Assembly: GCA_030043285.1 (NCBI GenBank)
Contig: JASHXZ010000749.1
Span: 1 to 6,093, forward strand
Origin: Xanthobacteraceae bacterium
GTDB taxonomy: Bacteria; Pseudomonadota; Alphaproteobacteria; Rhizobiales; Xanthobacteraceae
Length of the DNA: 6,093 nt
Direction: 5' to 3'
Part shown: piece after piece, positions 1-5,337 of the stretch
How positions within the stretch are numbered: position 1 is the first letter of the stretch
Layout of the letters: every line of letters starts with the position of its first letter
Notes under the pieces: model-generated
Told to the model about the DNA's origin: nothing
What the model saw: the letters and a program-made list of their open reading frames with translations, nothing else
Database searches by the model: none
Translations under genes and position numbers: made by a program

Positions 1-124
1 TGCCGCAGCCCGACGGCCCGAGCAAAACCATGAATTCACCGTTCGGCACGTTAAGCGAAATGCCGTTTACAGCGGGGACCTCGCCGAATTTCTTGACGAT
101 GTCCCTGGTCACGACCGCAGCCAT
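1..124 (-). CDS. ABC transporter ATP-binding protein, carbohydrate-import type (N-terminal fragment)
   Basis: This is the beginning of an ATPase subunit that would power an ABC importer at the inner face of the cytoplasmic membrane. Only the first 41 codons lie in the window. They read MAAVVTRDIVKKFG, then a predicted beta strand (ISLNVPNGEFMVLLGPSGCG) ending in the Walker A signature GPSGCG at residues 36-41, where the window edge cuts the gene. This layout matches the start of MalK/UgpC-type (CUT1) ATPases. The ATG at 124 is preceded by GGGAGG (129-134), only 4 nt away, which is short but usable. The gene lies 110 bp downstream of the solute-binding protein gene on the same strand, so the two very probably belong to one import operon whose permeases are outside the window. 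Fold and family are secure; the substrate is unknown. Confidence 0.9.
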   Translation of the reverse strand, partial: MAAVVTRDIVKKFGEVPAVNGISLNVPNGEFMVLLGPSGCG

Positions 125-193
125 TCAACCTCCCGGATTCAACGTGATAACCCCGCCGGCCCCGTCGGGCAGGGCAGCATTATGTGGGGGCAG

Positions 194-226
194 GCCCGGA
201 CCGCACCACGAGAACGCGATCCGGGC
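194..226 (-). promoter_or_regulatory. Intercistronic hairpin between binding-protein and ATPase genes
   Basis: In the minus-strand RNA, GCCCGGATCGC (226-216) pairs with GCGGTCCGGGC (204-194) over 11 bp with one G-U wobble, leaving an 11-nt loop. It begins 8 nt after the binding-protein stop codon. No T-run follows, so it is not a standard intrinsic terminator. Stable hairpins in this position, as between malE and malF in Escherichia coli, protect the upstream message and keep the binding protein in excess over the membrane components. That role here is inferred; the pairing is seen directly. Confidence 0.6.
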
Positions 227-234
227 GCATGATA

Positions 235-1590
235 TCAGGTCCTGCGGGCCCACTTCTTGAAGATGGCTTCGCATCGCTGCGTCGCCATTTTGACTGCATC
301 TTCCGCGGTCGATTGGCCTGTAGCCGTCTTCGTCATCATATCGTTGAGGATGAAGGCATAGTAGATTTCGTCCGTCGCGGGCGTGGCGGGCCCGGGATAG
401 CCCGGAATGGCGGACCACTTGTCCGAGTCCTGCAGGATCGCGAGCTTGGTGGGCGGAGTAGACGTCGGATCGTTCGACAGGATCGGCATCGGCTTGGGCA
501 CGAGATTGGCGAAGCAAGGATTGTTGTAGCCCTCGCTCGCCTTGAAGGCTTCCGGCCAGTTGTCTCGGTAATACTTCAAGAACTCGACCGCCGCGTCCTT
601 GTTCTTGGCGAATTTCCAGATGCCGTAGAATTCGGACGCCGCGCCCATGATCTGTTTTGCCGGGCCCTTCGGCGGCTCGATGACGAAGATGTCGTCCGCC
701 AGCTTCTTGTTGGACTGCTGGATCGTCCGGTATGCCGAGATCGGATTGAGGATGTACGAGCCGACGCCGGAGGCGAGGTACTGGTTGTTGCTGGCGTCGT
801 TCCAGGACAGCACTTCCGGCGTCATCGCCTCTTTGTAGAGCGCGGCAACGAATTTGGTCGCTTCGATTGTTTCCTTACTGTTGAGGACGACTTTCTTGCC
901 GGCCTCGTCCTGAATGGCGGCACCGTAGCTCCACAACAGACCGCGCCATGTCGTGCTCGGATCGTTGCTGTGGCCGAGCGAGATGCCGACCGGCTTGCCT
1001 TTCGCCTTCAGCTTGGCGCCGCCAATGCGGACGTTGTCCCAGGTATCGGGCTTCATCCCGATCTCGTCCCACAGGGTCTTTTGATACATGCCCGGGAAGT
1101 TGATGTAGAAATCGGGGAAGGCCGACCAGGTGCCGTCGTCCGCATTGTAGCCAAGCTGCTTGCCGATGGTGGTGACCTGACCGAACTTCTTCTCGGTCTC
1201 CTTGACCAGATCGCCGACGTCGATGAAGAACTTGCGGTAGAGATGCGCGCCGCCGGAGCCGTTGATGCCGAACAGGTCGTGCCCCGACTGCGCCGAGGCT
1301 TCCGCGGCCGCACGCGCCGGCACGTCCTGCACCGGAACGTGGTCGACCGTGACCGCGATCTTGTTCTTGTCGCCCCAATCCTTGGCGAACTTGTCGAACC
1401 ACGTGTCGTATGCGGGAACGAAGTGGCTCCACTGCACGATCGTCAGCGACTTGTTCTGGGCCAACGCCCGCGACACGAACGGCGCCGAAAGGACGGGCGC
1501 CAATCCGGCCGCGCCGCCAACGGCGCTGGACGCTTTGAGGAAGCTTCGCCGCGTGACGGAGCGATTGTGTTTATTTCCTCCCGATCCCAT
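235..1590 (-). CDS. Family 1 extracellular solute-binding protein of an ABC importer, Tat-exported
   Basis: This 451-residue protein is the periplasmic receptor that would capture a solute, probably a sugar or sugar derivative, and deliver it to an ABC permease. Residues 1-44 form a twin-arginine signal peptide: TRRSFLK at 13-19, a small-residue hydrophobic stretch around 22-36, and a likely cleavage site ALA|Q after residue 44. The mature part of about 407 residues begins with a beta strand (LTIVQWSHFVPAYDTWFDKF, 49-68) typical of family 1 binding proteins. It continues with aromatic-rich segments expected to line the cleft, such as FPDFYINFPGMYQ (158-170) and STTWRGLLWSYGA (212-224). The length fits the family. 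The ATG at 1590 has a near-perfect AGGAGGTG ribosome site at 1595-1602, so the start is firm. The Tat signal implies folding before export. The ATPase gene follows 110 bp downstream. Ligand unknown. Confidence 0.93.
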   Translation of the reverse strand: MGSGGNKHNRSVTRRSFLKASSAVGGAAGLAPVLSAPFVSRALAQNKSLTIVQWSHFVPAYDTWFDKFAKDWGDKNKIAVTVDHVPVQDVPARAAAEASAQSGHDLFGINGSGGAHLYRKFFIDVGDLVKETEKKFGQVTTIGKQLGYNADDGTWSAFPDFYINFPGMYQKTLWDEIGMKPDTWDNVRIGGAKLKAKGKPVGISLGHSNDPSTTWRGLLWSYGAAIQDEAGKKVVLNSKETIEATKFVAALYKEAMTPEVLSWNDASNNQYLASGVGSYILNPISAYRTIQQSNKKLADDIFVIEPPKGPAKQIMGAASEFYGIWKFAKNKDAAVEFLKYYRDNWPEAFKASEGYNNPCFANLVPKPMPILSNDPTSTPPTKLAILQDSDKWSAIPGYPGPATPATDEIYYAFILNDMMTKTATGQSTAEDAVKMATQRCEAIFKKWARRT

Positions 1591-2022
1591 CGCACACCTC
1601 CTGTGTTGATAGGGCTATGATGATGTCGTCGCTGGAGCTGCTGGGCGCGTGCCGACGATGCGGCGCGGCGGCTGCAGGTGAAGCGATGCGTGATCTGATG
1701 CGTGCAGCGCGAACAGGATCTCAGCCGCCCGGCGACGGCTGCGGCGGCTGACTGCAAGGGCGCTGACTTCATCGCTCATTGGCGCGATGCTCGACTGATG
1801 ACGCTACCCATTCGCGGGAAACATTATGGTTATGCGCCAATAGCAGGGCAACGGCTAAAACGTCACACGGCGCCGCCGGCAAAACGCACACCAAGCGTCC
1901 TTTGGCACCGTAGGCAGACTGCGGAGGTGCTATGCTTGGGTGGGATTGTCGGGATTCGTTGGTCATTCGAAATAACGGCGCCACCGACCACCCCTGATAA
2001 TGGGGTGCTTCGACCTTAACCG
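1591..2022. other. Long leader/intergenic region upstream of the binding-protein gene
   Basis: About 430 bases hold no gene I can support. Short open frames exist on both strands but lack ribosome sites and look non-coding. If the putative promoter at 2023-2051 is real, most of this stretch is the 5' untranslated leader of the transporter mRNA. Visible details are the strong ribosome site at 1595-1602, two direct copies of GATGCGTG (1685-1692 and 1697-1704) with a 12-bp period, and a CACCCC/GGGGTG dyad at 1989-2007. I recognise no riboswitch class in it. Confidence 0.5.
1989..2007. promoter_or_regulatory. CACCCC-N7-GGGGTG dyad, possible operator of the transporter promoter
   Basis: CACCCC (1989-1994) and GGGGTG (2002-2007) form a perfect 6-bp inverted repeat around the 7-nt AT-rich centre TGATAAT. 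It lies just downstream of the transcription start predicted for the minus-strand promoter at 2023-2051 (start near 2016, dyad at about +10 to +28). That is a usual place for a repressor site of a catabolic transport operon. It could instead fold as a small 5'-end hairpin in the mRNA. No cognate regulator gene is in the window. Confidence 0.35.
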
Positions 2023-2051
2023 ATTGTAATAAAAGCACAAAAAAATTTCCA
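2023..2051 (-). promoter_or_regulatory. Putative sigma-70-type promoter of the ABC transporter operon
   Basis: Reading the minus strand, TGGAAA (2051-2046) is a 4/6 match to a -35 box and TACAAT (2028-2023) a 5/6 match to a -10 box, separated by exactly 17 bp that include a T7 run. Transcription would start near 2016 and reach the binding-protein start at 1590 after about 425 nt. It stands back to back with the toxin-antitoxin promoter. The spacing and -10 box are good, but AT-rich intergenic DNA yields such matches by chance. Confidence 0.45.
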
Positions 2052-2059
2052 TCAGCCCC

Positions 2060-2088
2060 TTGAAACCACTACGGAGTTTCCGTAGTTT
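2060..2088 (+). promoter_or_regulatory. Putative promoter of the toxin-antitoxin operon
   Basis: TTGAAA (2060-2065) is a 5/6 match to the -35 consensus and TAGTTT (2083-2088) a weak -10 box, with an exact 17-bp spacer. The spacer and part of the -10 box are filled by the dyad at 2068-2086, so a bound repressor would block polymerase. The predicted start point is about 2094-2096, at the toxin ATG itself. Confidence 0.5.
2068..2086. promoter_or_regulatory. Perfect dyad, likely antitoxin operator
   Basis: ACTACGGA (2068-2075) and TCCGTAGT (2079-2086) form a perfect 8-bp inverted repeat around GTT. It sits between -35 and -10 of the toxin-antitoxin promoter, 8 bp before the toxin start codon. 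HigA-type helix-turn-helix antitoxins bind such palindromes and repress their own operons, so this is the expected site for the product encoded at 2538-2834. Symmetry and position are seen; the binding protein is inferred. Confidence 0.6.
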
Positions 2089-2094
2089 ATTGGC

Positions 2095-2469
2095 ATGAAA
2101 GCAGTTATCGAAACTCCAATGTTCCTTTCGACGGCCCGCGAGGCCGGCATGTCAGACGACGTCCGAGCGTTCGTTGTTGCAACGATCTCCGACGACCCGA
2201 TGATGGGCGCTCTGATGCCTGGGACTGGCGGCTGTCGCAAGTCGCGTTTTCCCGGCCGTGGCAAGGGCAAGAGGGGTGGCTATCGAGTCGTTCATTACAA
2301 TGGTTCGGACGACGTGCCGATCCTGTTGTTGGTCGTGATCGATAAAGGCGAAAAGGACAACCTGAGCCAGGCGGAGCGGAACACGTTGAGGAAATTGGTT
2401 CAGACTTACGATACGGAGTACCGCAAAGGGGTGGCCGCGAAAGTCGCGCAATTTAGGGAGGGTGCCTGA
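2095..2469 (+). CDS. Type II toxin, RelE/HigB2-like mRNA interferase
   Basis: This 124-residue basic protein matches the HigB2-like branch of the RelE/ParE superfamily, whose members cut mRNA on the ribosome. The N-terminus MKAVIETPMF is the usual family start. The core GTGGCRKSRF (43-52), then GKGKRGGYRVVHY (56-68), carries the conserved basic and glycine residues of the RNase sheet. PILLLVVIDKGEKDNLS (75-91) is the following strand and the family KxEKxNL-type motif. The C-terminal helix (92-124) runs slightly longer than in typical members of about 105-115 residues. No frameshift or missing core motif is evident, so it could be active. There is no Shine-Dalgarno sequence before the ATG and the predicted transcription start lies on it, suggesting leaderless translation. 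The toxin gene precedes the antitoxin, as in higBA loci. G+C is lower than in the flanking metabolic genes, fitting horizontal transfer. Confidence 0.88.
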   Translation: MKAVIETPMFLSTAREAGMSDDVRAFVVATISDDPMMGALMPGTGGCRKSRFPGRGKGKRGGYRVVHYNGSDDVPILLLVVIDKGEKDNLSQAERNTLRKLVQTYDTEYRKGVAAKVAQFREGA

Positions 2470-2537
2470 GAAAGAGTTTGATATGAACGGCCGCATTCGA
2501 GTGGTGCAAATGAGAATAGAAAATGGAGTCTAGGACA

Positions 2538-2834
2538 ATGAGCAAACTGGGTAAGAAGCTGATCGCTGCCGCCGAGCAGGGCGTCGCGATTGCGCGCGGC
2601 AAGGCAGACCCCGCGACCTATCGTTTGCATGTGCCCGCAAAGATAGATGTCGGAGCAATGCGCCGAAAGCTTGGCATGACTCAGGAAGAGTTTGCGCTTA
2701 AGTACTGCCTCACGCTCGCGCGTGTGCGCGATTGGGAGCAAAGACGGTCGGCGCCGGATAGTGCTGTACGCGCTTATCTCAAAGTTATCGAGAAGGAACC
2801 GGAAGCGGTCGAGCGTGCGCTCGCGACAGCATGA
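2538..2834 (+). CDS. HigA-type antitoxin, Xre-family helix-turn-helix protein
   Basis: The product (98 residues from this start) would neutralise the upstream toxin by direct binding and repress the operon. Its N-terminal half (MSKLGKKLIAAAEQGVAIAR, then a stretch ending YRLHVPAKIDV) is the part expected to contact toxin. The Xre helix-turn-helix follows at about residues 29-57: MRRKLGMTQEEFALKYCLTL, then ARVRDWEQRRSAPDSAVRAY. The tail VIEKEPEAVERAL is typical of HigA2/NadS-like antitoxins. I chose the ATG at 2538 because relatives begin MSKLGK and GGAG (2525-2528) lies 9 nt upstream. The in-frame ATG at 2523 would add five residues but has a poorer ribosome site. The gap to the toxin stop is 68 nt. 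The next small ORF starts 13 nt downstream. Confidence 0.87.
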   Translation: MSKLGKKLIAAAEQGVAIARGKADPATYRLHVPAKIDVGAMRRKLGMTQEEFALKYCLTLARVRDWEQRRSAPDSAVRAYLKVIEKEPEAVERALATA

Positions 2835-2847
2835 ATTGAGATTCGCA

Positions 2848-3033
2848 ATGAGCAAGCTGATCAACGACACGCCAGTCTATCACGCCTTCGCATTCAATTC
2901 GAACACTGTTGACTACGACATTTGGGTTGGTGTCGGCACGCGCGATGCTATCGCGAAACGCGGTTTGCGAGGCGATGGCTTCGTGCTGTGGTGTCCACAC
3001 GAATGGCTCGTCGACGGATGGCGAGATAAATGA
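2848..3033 (+). CDS. Small hypothetical protein, third ORF of the toxin-antitoxin unit
   Basis: This 61-codon ORF begins MSKLINDTPVYHAFAFNSN and ends CPHEWLVDGWRDK. I do not recognise it. It is rich in aromatics, with Trp at 26, 48, 53 and 58, has a single Cys (49) in a CPH triplet, and shows no signal peptide or membrane segment. It starts 13 nt after the antitoxin stop on the same strand, close enough to be co-transcribed. Only a weak GAG (2838-2840) stands in for a ribosome site, so translation may be coupled to the antitoxin. Codon choice looks like that of real genes rather than a shadow frame. It could be a genuine accessory gene, a remnant of a longer gene, or a chance ORF. Confidence 0.45.
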   Translation: MSKLINDTPVYHAFAFNSNTVDYDIWVGVGTRDAIAKRGLRGDGFVLWCPHEWLVDGWRDK

Positions 3034-3127
3034 AGGCATGAAGGCTCACCTCAACGGGCGACTTTTTATTTCAGATTGGTCTGTTCAGTACACGAAGATT
3101 CTTCCTTCCATGCCACGGGGCCGCGCA

Positions 3128-3147
3128 AGCGACGCATGATCGTCGCT
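3128..3147. terminator. Hairpin between converging transcription units
   Basis: AGCGACG (3128-3134) and CGTCGCT (3141-3147) pair perfectly over 7 bp with the 6-nt loop CATGAT. An outer CACGGG (3114-3119) and CCCGTG (3167-3172) could extend the structure. It lies between the end of the plus-strand cassette (3033) and the end of the minus-strand amidohydrolase gene (3178), where a bidirectional terminator would be useful. There is no T-run on either side, so intrinsic termination is doubtful. Confidence 0.3.
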
Positions 3148-3177
3148 CGCCGGTAGCCGAGGTGAACCCGTGTCGCG

Positions 3178-4188
3178 CTAGCCCAACTTCTTCTTCAACA
3201 GCCGCTCGGCATTACCCGAAAAAATCTTGCTCCGATGGGCGGCGGGAATGTCGAGTTGCTTGAGCGCGTCGATCGCCGGCTTGATCGGGCCGAGCGGGGT
3301 GTCGGTTGCGAACACCACCTTGTCGGCGCCGAAGAACTCGTAGCCGCAGCGCAGCGCGTGCACGCCGCCGCCGAACATCGCGGTGTCGGCGTAAAAGTCG
3401 TGCATGTAGTCGAGATGCGGCCGCTGCAGCGACGGCAGGATTTTCGCGTAATCCTCGTCCGACGTGCGGCTGCCGAGCACGTCGAGGCCCGGGCCGATGC
3501 GGCCATCGTAATACGGGATCATGCCGCCGAGATGGTGGGTGATGATTTTCAGCTCGGGATAGCGGTCGAACAGGCCGCAGAACGCGAGCCGCACCATGGC
3601 GACCGAGGTGTCGTAGGGCCAGCCGAAGCACCACCACATTTCGAAGCGCGATTTCTGCTCGGCGGCGTAATCCGGCATGGCGGCGGTGCGCGCCGGATGC
3701 AGCCAGATCGGCCGGTCGAGTTGCGCCATGGTGGCGAACAGCGGCTCGAACGCCGGTTCGTCGAGCGGCCGGCCGGCGAGCGGGGTGAAAATCTGCACGC
3801 CGGCGGCGCCGAGATCCTTGATGGCGCGTCGCGCTTCCTCGACCGAGCCCATCACGTCGGTCAACGACAGTGCCGCGACAAAGCCGGCAAAGCGGTCGGC
3901 ATGTTTGGTGCACAGCTCCGCCATGGCATCGTTGGCGATGCGGGCCAGCGCCAAGCCCTGTCCCGGCGTGGCGAAATCCTCGATCGGCGGATTGGGCAGC
4001 GACACCACCTGGCGGTAATCGCCGAACTCGTCCATCTCGCGAAACCGCGCATCGAGATCGTGGATCTTGCGCACGTTGCGCAGCCGTGCGGCGATATTGC
4101 CGAGCTTCGGCGCCACTTTGTTCATCTCGTCGAGAAAGCGCGCCGGCGAGATATGGCAGTAAAAGTCGATGAGCGTGTCGGCGCTCAT
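3178..4188 (-). CDS. Amidohydrolase-superfamily protein of the ACMSD / resorcylate decarboxylase type
   Basis: This 336-residue protein belongs to the metal-dependent amidohydrolase-2 group, a TIM-barrel family that includes aminocarboxymuconate-semialdehyde decarboxylase (ACMSD), gamma-resorcylate decarboxylase and various hydrolases. Landmarks in order are IDFYCHISP (7-15) at the first strand, IWLHPAR (161-167) with candidate metal ligand His164, ITHHLGG (216-222) with catalytic candidates His218/His219, and FGADKVVFATDTPLG (286-300) with Asp296. The length fits. The first motif is normally DxHxHxxP or ExH; here residue 10 is Tyr (codon TAC), so one expected ligand is absent while His12 remains. 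The ATG at 4188 has GGAGG (4197-4201) 8 nt upstream, a strong start. The gene follows the dehydrogenase gene by 65 bp, suggesting one catabolic operon. Substrate, and whether it hydrolyses or decarboxylates, cannot be decided. Confidence 0.85.
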   Translation of the reverse strand: MSADTLIDFYCHISPARFLDEMNKVAPKLGNIAARLRNVRKIHDLDARFREMDEFGDYRQVVSLPNPPIEDFATPGQGLALARIANDAMAELCTKHADRFAGFVAALSLTDVMGSVEEARRAIKDLGAAGVQIFTPLAGRPLDEPAFEPLFATMAQLDRPIWLHPARTAAMPDYAAEQKSRFEMWWCFGWPYDTSVAMVRLAFCGLFDRYPELKIITHHLGGMIPYYDGRIGPGLDVLGSRTSDEDYAKILPSLQRPHLDYMHDFYADTAMFGGGVHALRCGYEFFGADKVVFATDTPLGPIKPAIDALKQLDIPAAHRSKIFSGNAERLLKKKLG

Positions 4189-4203
4189 GGTGAATTCCTC
4201 CAG

Positions 4204-4246
4204 GGCGAATAGCGAATGGTGGGATTTCTTTTATTCGCTGTTCGCC
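4204..4246 (-). promoter_or_regulatory. Heptamer-built hairpin between dehydrogenase and amidohydrolase genes
   Basis: GGCGAATAGCGAAT (4204-4217) and ATTCGCTGTTCGCC (4233-4246) are inverted over 14 bp with a single mismatch, around a 15-nt loop. Each arm consists of near-repeats of a GCGAATA-like heptamer. In the minus-strand RNA the hairpin begins about 7 nt after the dehydrogenase stop and ends 2 nt before the GGAGG of the amidohydrolase. It could stabilise the upstream message, attenuate, or modulate translation. No T-run follows the stem. GCGAATA-type palindromes are, as I recall, a recurrent intergenic element in this bacterial group. Confidence 0.6.
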
Positions 4247-4253
4247 ATCCGCC

Positions 4254-5210
4254 TCACGTGAGCACCCGCACCGGCTTGCCGTCCAAGAATGCGGAAATAC
4301 CCTCGACCACGCCGGCGAAATAGGCCCGGTAGTTCTGCTCGGACACATAGCCGAGATGCGGGGTGATCACGACGTTGTCGATTCTGCGCAGCGGATGGTC
4401 GAGCGGCAGCGGCTCGATGTCGAACACGTCGAGCCCGGCGCCGGCGATTTTATGGTCGCGCAGCGCGGCGAGCAGCGCCGCCTCGTCGACGATCGGGCCG
4501 CGCGAAGTGTTGATCAGATAGGCCGACGGCTTCGTCAGGCCGAGCTCGCGGCCGGTCACCAGGCCGCGCGAGCGGGCGGAGAGCACCACATGGATGGTGA
4601 TGAAATCGGATTGCCGGAACAGCTCGTCCTTGCTGACATAACCGACGCCGACGTCGCGGCATTTCTCTTCCGTAAGATTCTGGCTCCAGGCGATCACCTT
4701 CATGCCGAACGCCTTGGCGATGGCGGCGGTGCGGGTGCCGAGCTTGCCGAGGCCGAGAATGCCGAGCGTGAGGCCGTCGAGGTCGGCGCCGACAGTGCTT
4801 TGCCACACTGCGCCGGCATGCAGCCGGGCGTTCTCGTAGCCGATGTGCCGCGTCAGTTCGAGCATCAGCCCGATGGCGATTCCGGAGGTCGGGTTGCCGA
4901 ACGAGCCGGTGCCGCACACGGTGACGCCGCGCGCCTTGGCCGCCTCGACGTCGATCGAGGCGTTGCGCGCCCCGGTCGTGATCAGGAGCTTGAGCTTCGG
5001 CAGCGCCTCGATCACTGCGCGCGGAAACGCGGTGCGCTCGCGCATGGCGACCACGATCTCGAAGTCGCTAAGCGCCGCGATCACCTTGTCGGCGCCGCCG
5101 AGATGCGCGTTGAAAACCTGCGGCTCGACTTTGCCCTTCAGCGCCGACCAATCGGCGAGCTTGAGGACGACGTTCTGATAATCGTCGAGAATTGCGCAAC
5201 GCATGGCCAT
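4254..5210 (-). CDS. D-2-hydroxyacid dehydrogenase (NAD(P)-dependent)
   Basis: The 318-residue enzyme should interconvert a 2-hydroxy acid and its 2-oxo acid with NAD(H) or NADP(H) in the cytosol. The split catalytic domain comprises residues 1 to about 105 and the C-terminal 30. Between them lies the Rossmann domain with LGILGLGKLG (149-158), whose GxGxxG is Gly153, Gly155 and Gly158. The catalytic triad is present: Arg237 in INTSRGP, Glu266 in DVFDIEPLP, and His285 in TPHLGY. GNPTSGIAIGLML (105-117) replaces the more usual AE-type helix start; I recall GNPT-type variants in a rhizobial subfamily. Substrates of this subfamily vary (glyoxylate, hydroxypyruvate, phosphoglycerate-like) and none can be fixed here. 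The start may be 5210 (MAMRC) or 5204 (MRC); GGAAG at 5215-5219 is 4 or 10 nt upstream respectively. The amidohydrolase gene follows 65 bp downstream. Confidence 0.92.
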   Translation of the reverse strand: MAMRCAILDDYQNVVLKLADWSALKGKVEPQVFNAHLGGADKVIAALSDFEIVVAMRERTAFPRAVIEALPKLKLLITTGARNASIDVEAAKARGVTVCGTGSFGNPTSGIAIGLMLELTRHIGYENARLHAGAVWQSTVGADLDGLTLGILGLGKLGTRTAAIAKAFGMKVIAWSQNLTEEKCRDVGVGYVSKDELFRQSDFITIHVVLSARSRGLVTGRELGLTKPSAYLINTSRGPIVDEAALLAALRDHKIAGAGLDVFDIEPLPLDHPLRRIDNVVITPHLGYVSEQNYRAYFAGVVEGISAFLDGKPVRVLT

Positions 5211-5218
5211 AATTCTTC

Positions 5219-5243
5219 CACCCTGAGTCGGAACCCAGGGGTG
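5219..5243 (-). promoter_or_regulatory. Small hairpin abutting the dehydrogenase ribosome site
   Basis: CACCCTG (5219-5225) pairs with CAGGGGTG (5236-5243) over 7 bp with one bulged G and a 10-nt loop. In the minus-strand RNA it ends on the first base of the GGAAG used by the dehydrogenase gene. It may influence initiation, or may be incidental in GC-rich DNA. Confidence 0.25.
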
Positions 5244-5278
5244 CTTCTAGAGCATGCTGGCGTGGAAAAGAAGTAATC

Positions 5279-5325
5279 CCTCGTCCTGAGGCGCCCGCGC
5301 GAAGCGCGGGCCTCGAAGGACGAGG
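5279..5325. repeat. Intergenic palindromic repeat, copy 1
   Basis: A 47-bp imperfect palindrome: outer arms CCTCGTCCT (5279-5287) and AGGACGAGG (5317-5325), middle GAGGC/GCCTC, inner CCCGCGC (5294-5300) and GCGCGGG (5304-5310), with a GAA loop and a GA bulge at 5315-5316. The layout matches the abundant palindromes of Bradyrhizobium/Rhodopseudomonas intergenic DNA. It lies between the 67-codon gene (ending 5338) and the dehydrogenase (starting 5210), and on the minus strand could terminate or stabilise the small gene's transcript. Confidence 0.8.
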
Positions 5326-5337
5326 AGGGTAGGTGGG

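Noticed and set aside
184..1620. Long plus-strand open frame (478 codons) opposite the binding-protein gene
   Set aside because: It is the complement of a clear Tat-signal solute-binding protein. Its product is Arg/Val/Gly-rich, as antisense frames are in high-GC DNA, and it lacks a ribosome site.
1769..2038. Minus-strand frame of 89 codons in the transporter leader
   Set aside because: Its start lies upstream of the predicted transcription start, it has no ribosome site, and its composition is not gene-like.
2483..2533. Sixteen-codon ORF between toxin and antitoxin genes
   Set aside because: It ends 4 nt before the antitoxin ATG and could couple translation, but the ribosome site is weak and such short frames are common by chance.
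2909..3139. Plus-strand frame of 76 codons downstream of the antitoxin
   Set aside because: It overlaps the better-supported 61-codon ORF in another frame, has no ribosome site, and runs into the convergent intergenic hairpin.
3212..4348. Minus-strand frame of 378 codons overlapping the amidohydrolase gene
   Set aside because: Frame-shifted shadow of the amidohydrolase with an Arg/His/Pro-rich translation; the other frame has the domain motifs and a strong ribosome site.
5245..5270. Resemblance of TCTAGAGCATGCTGG and the following bases to a dispersed rhizobial intergenic repeat
   Set aside because: The similarity is partial and recalled from memory; too short to call a repeat without a genome-wide comparison.
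4356..5276. Plus-strand frame of 306 codons opposite the dehydrogenase
   Set aside because: Antisense shadow; the minus strand encodes the intact Rossmann fold and catalytic triad.
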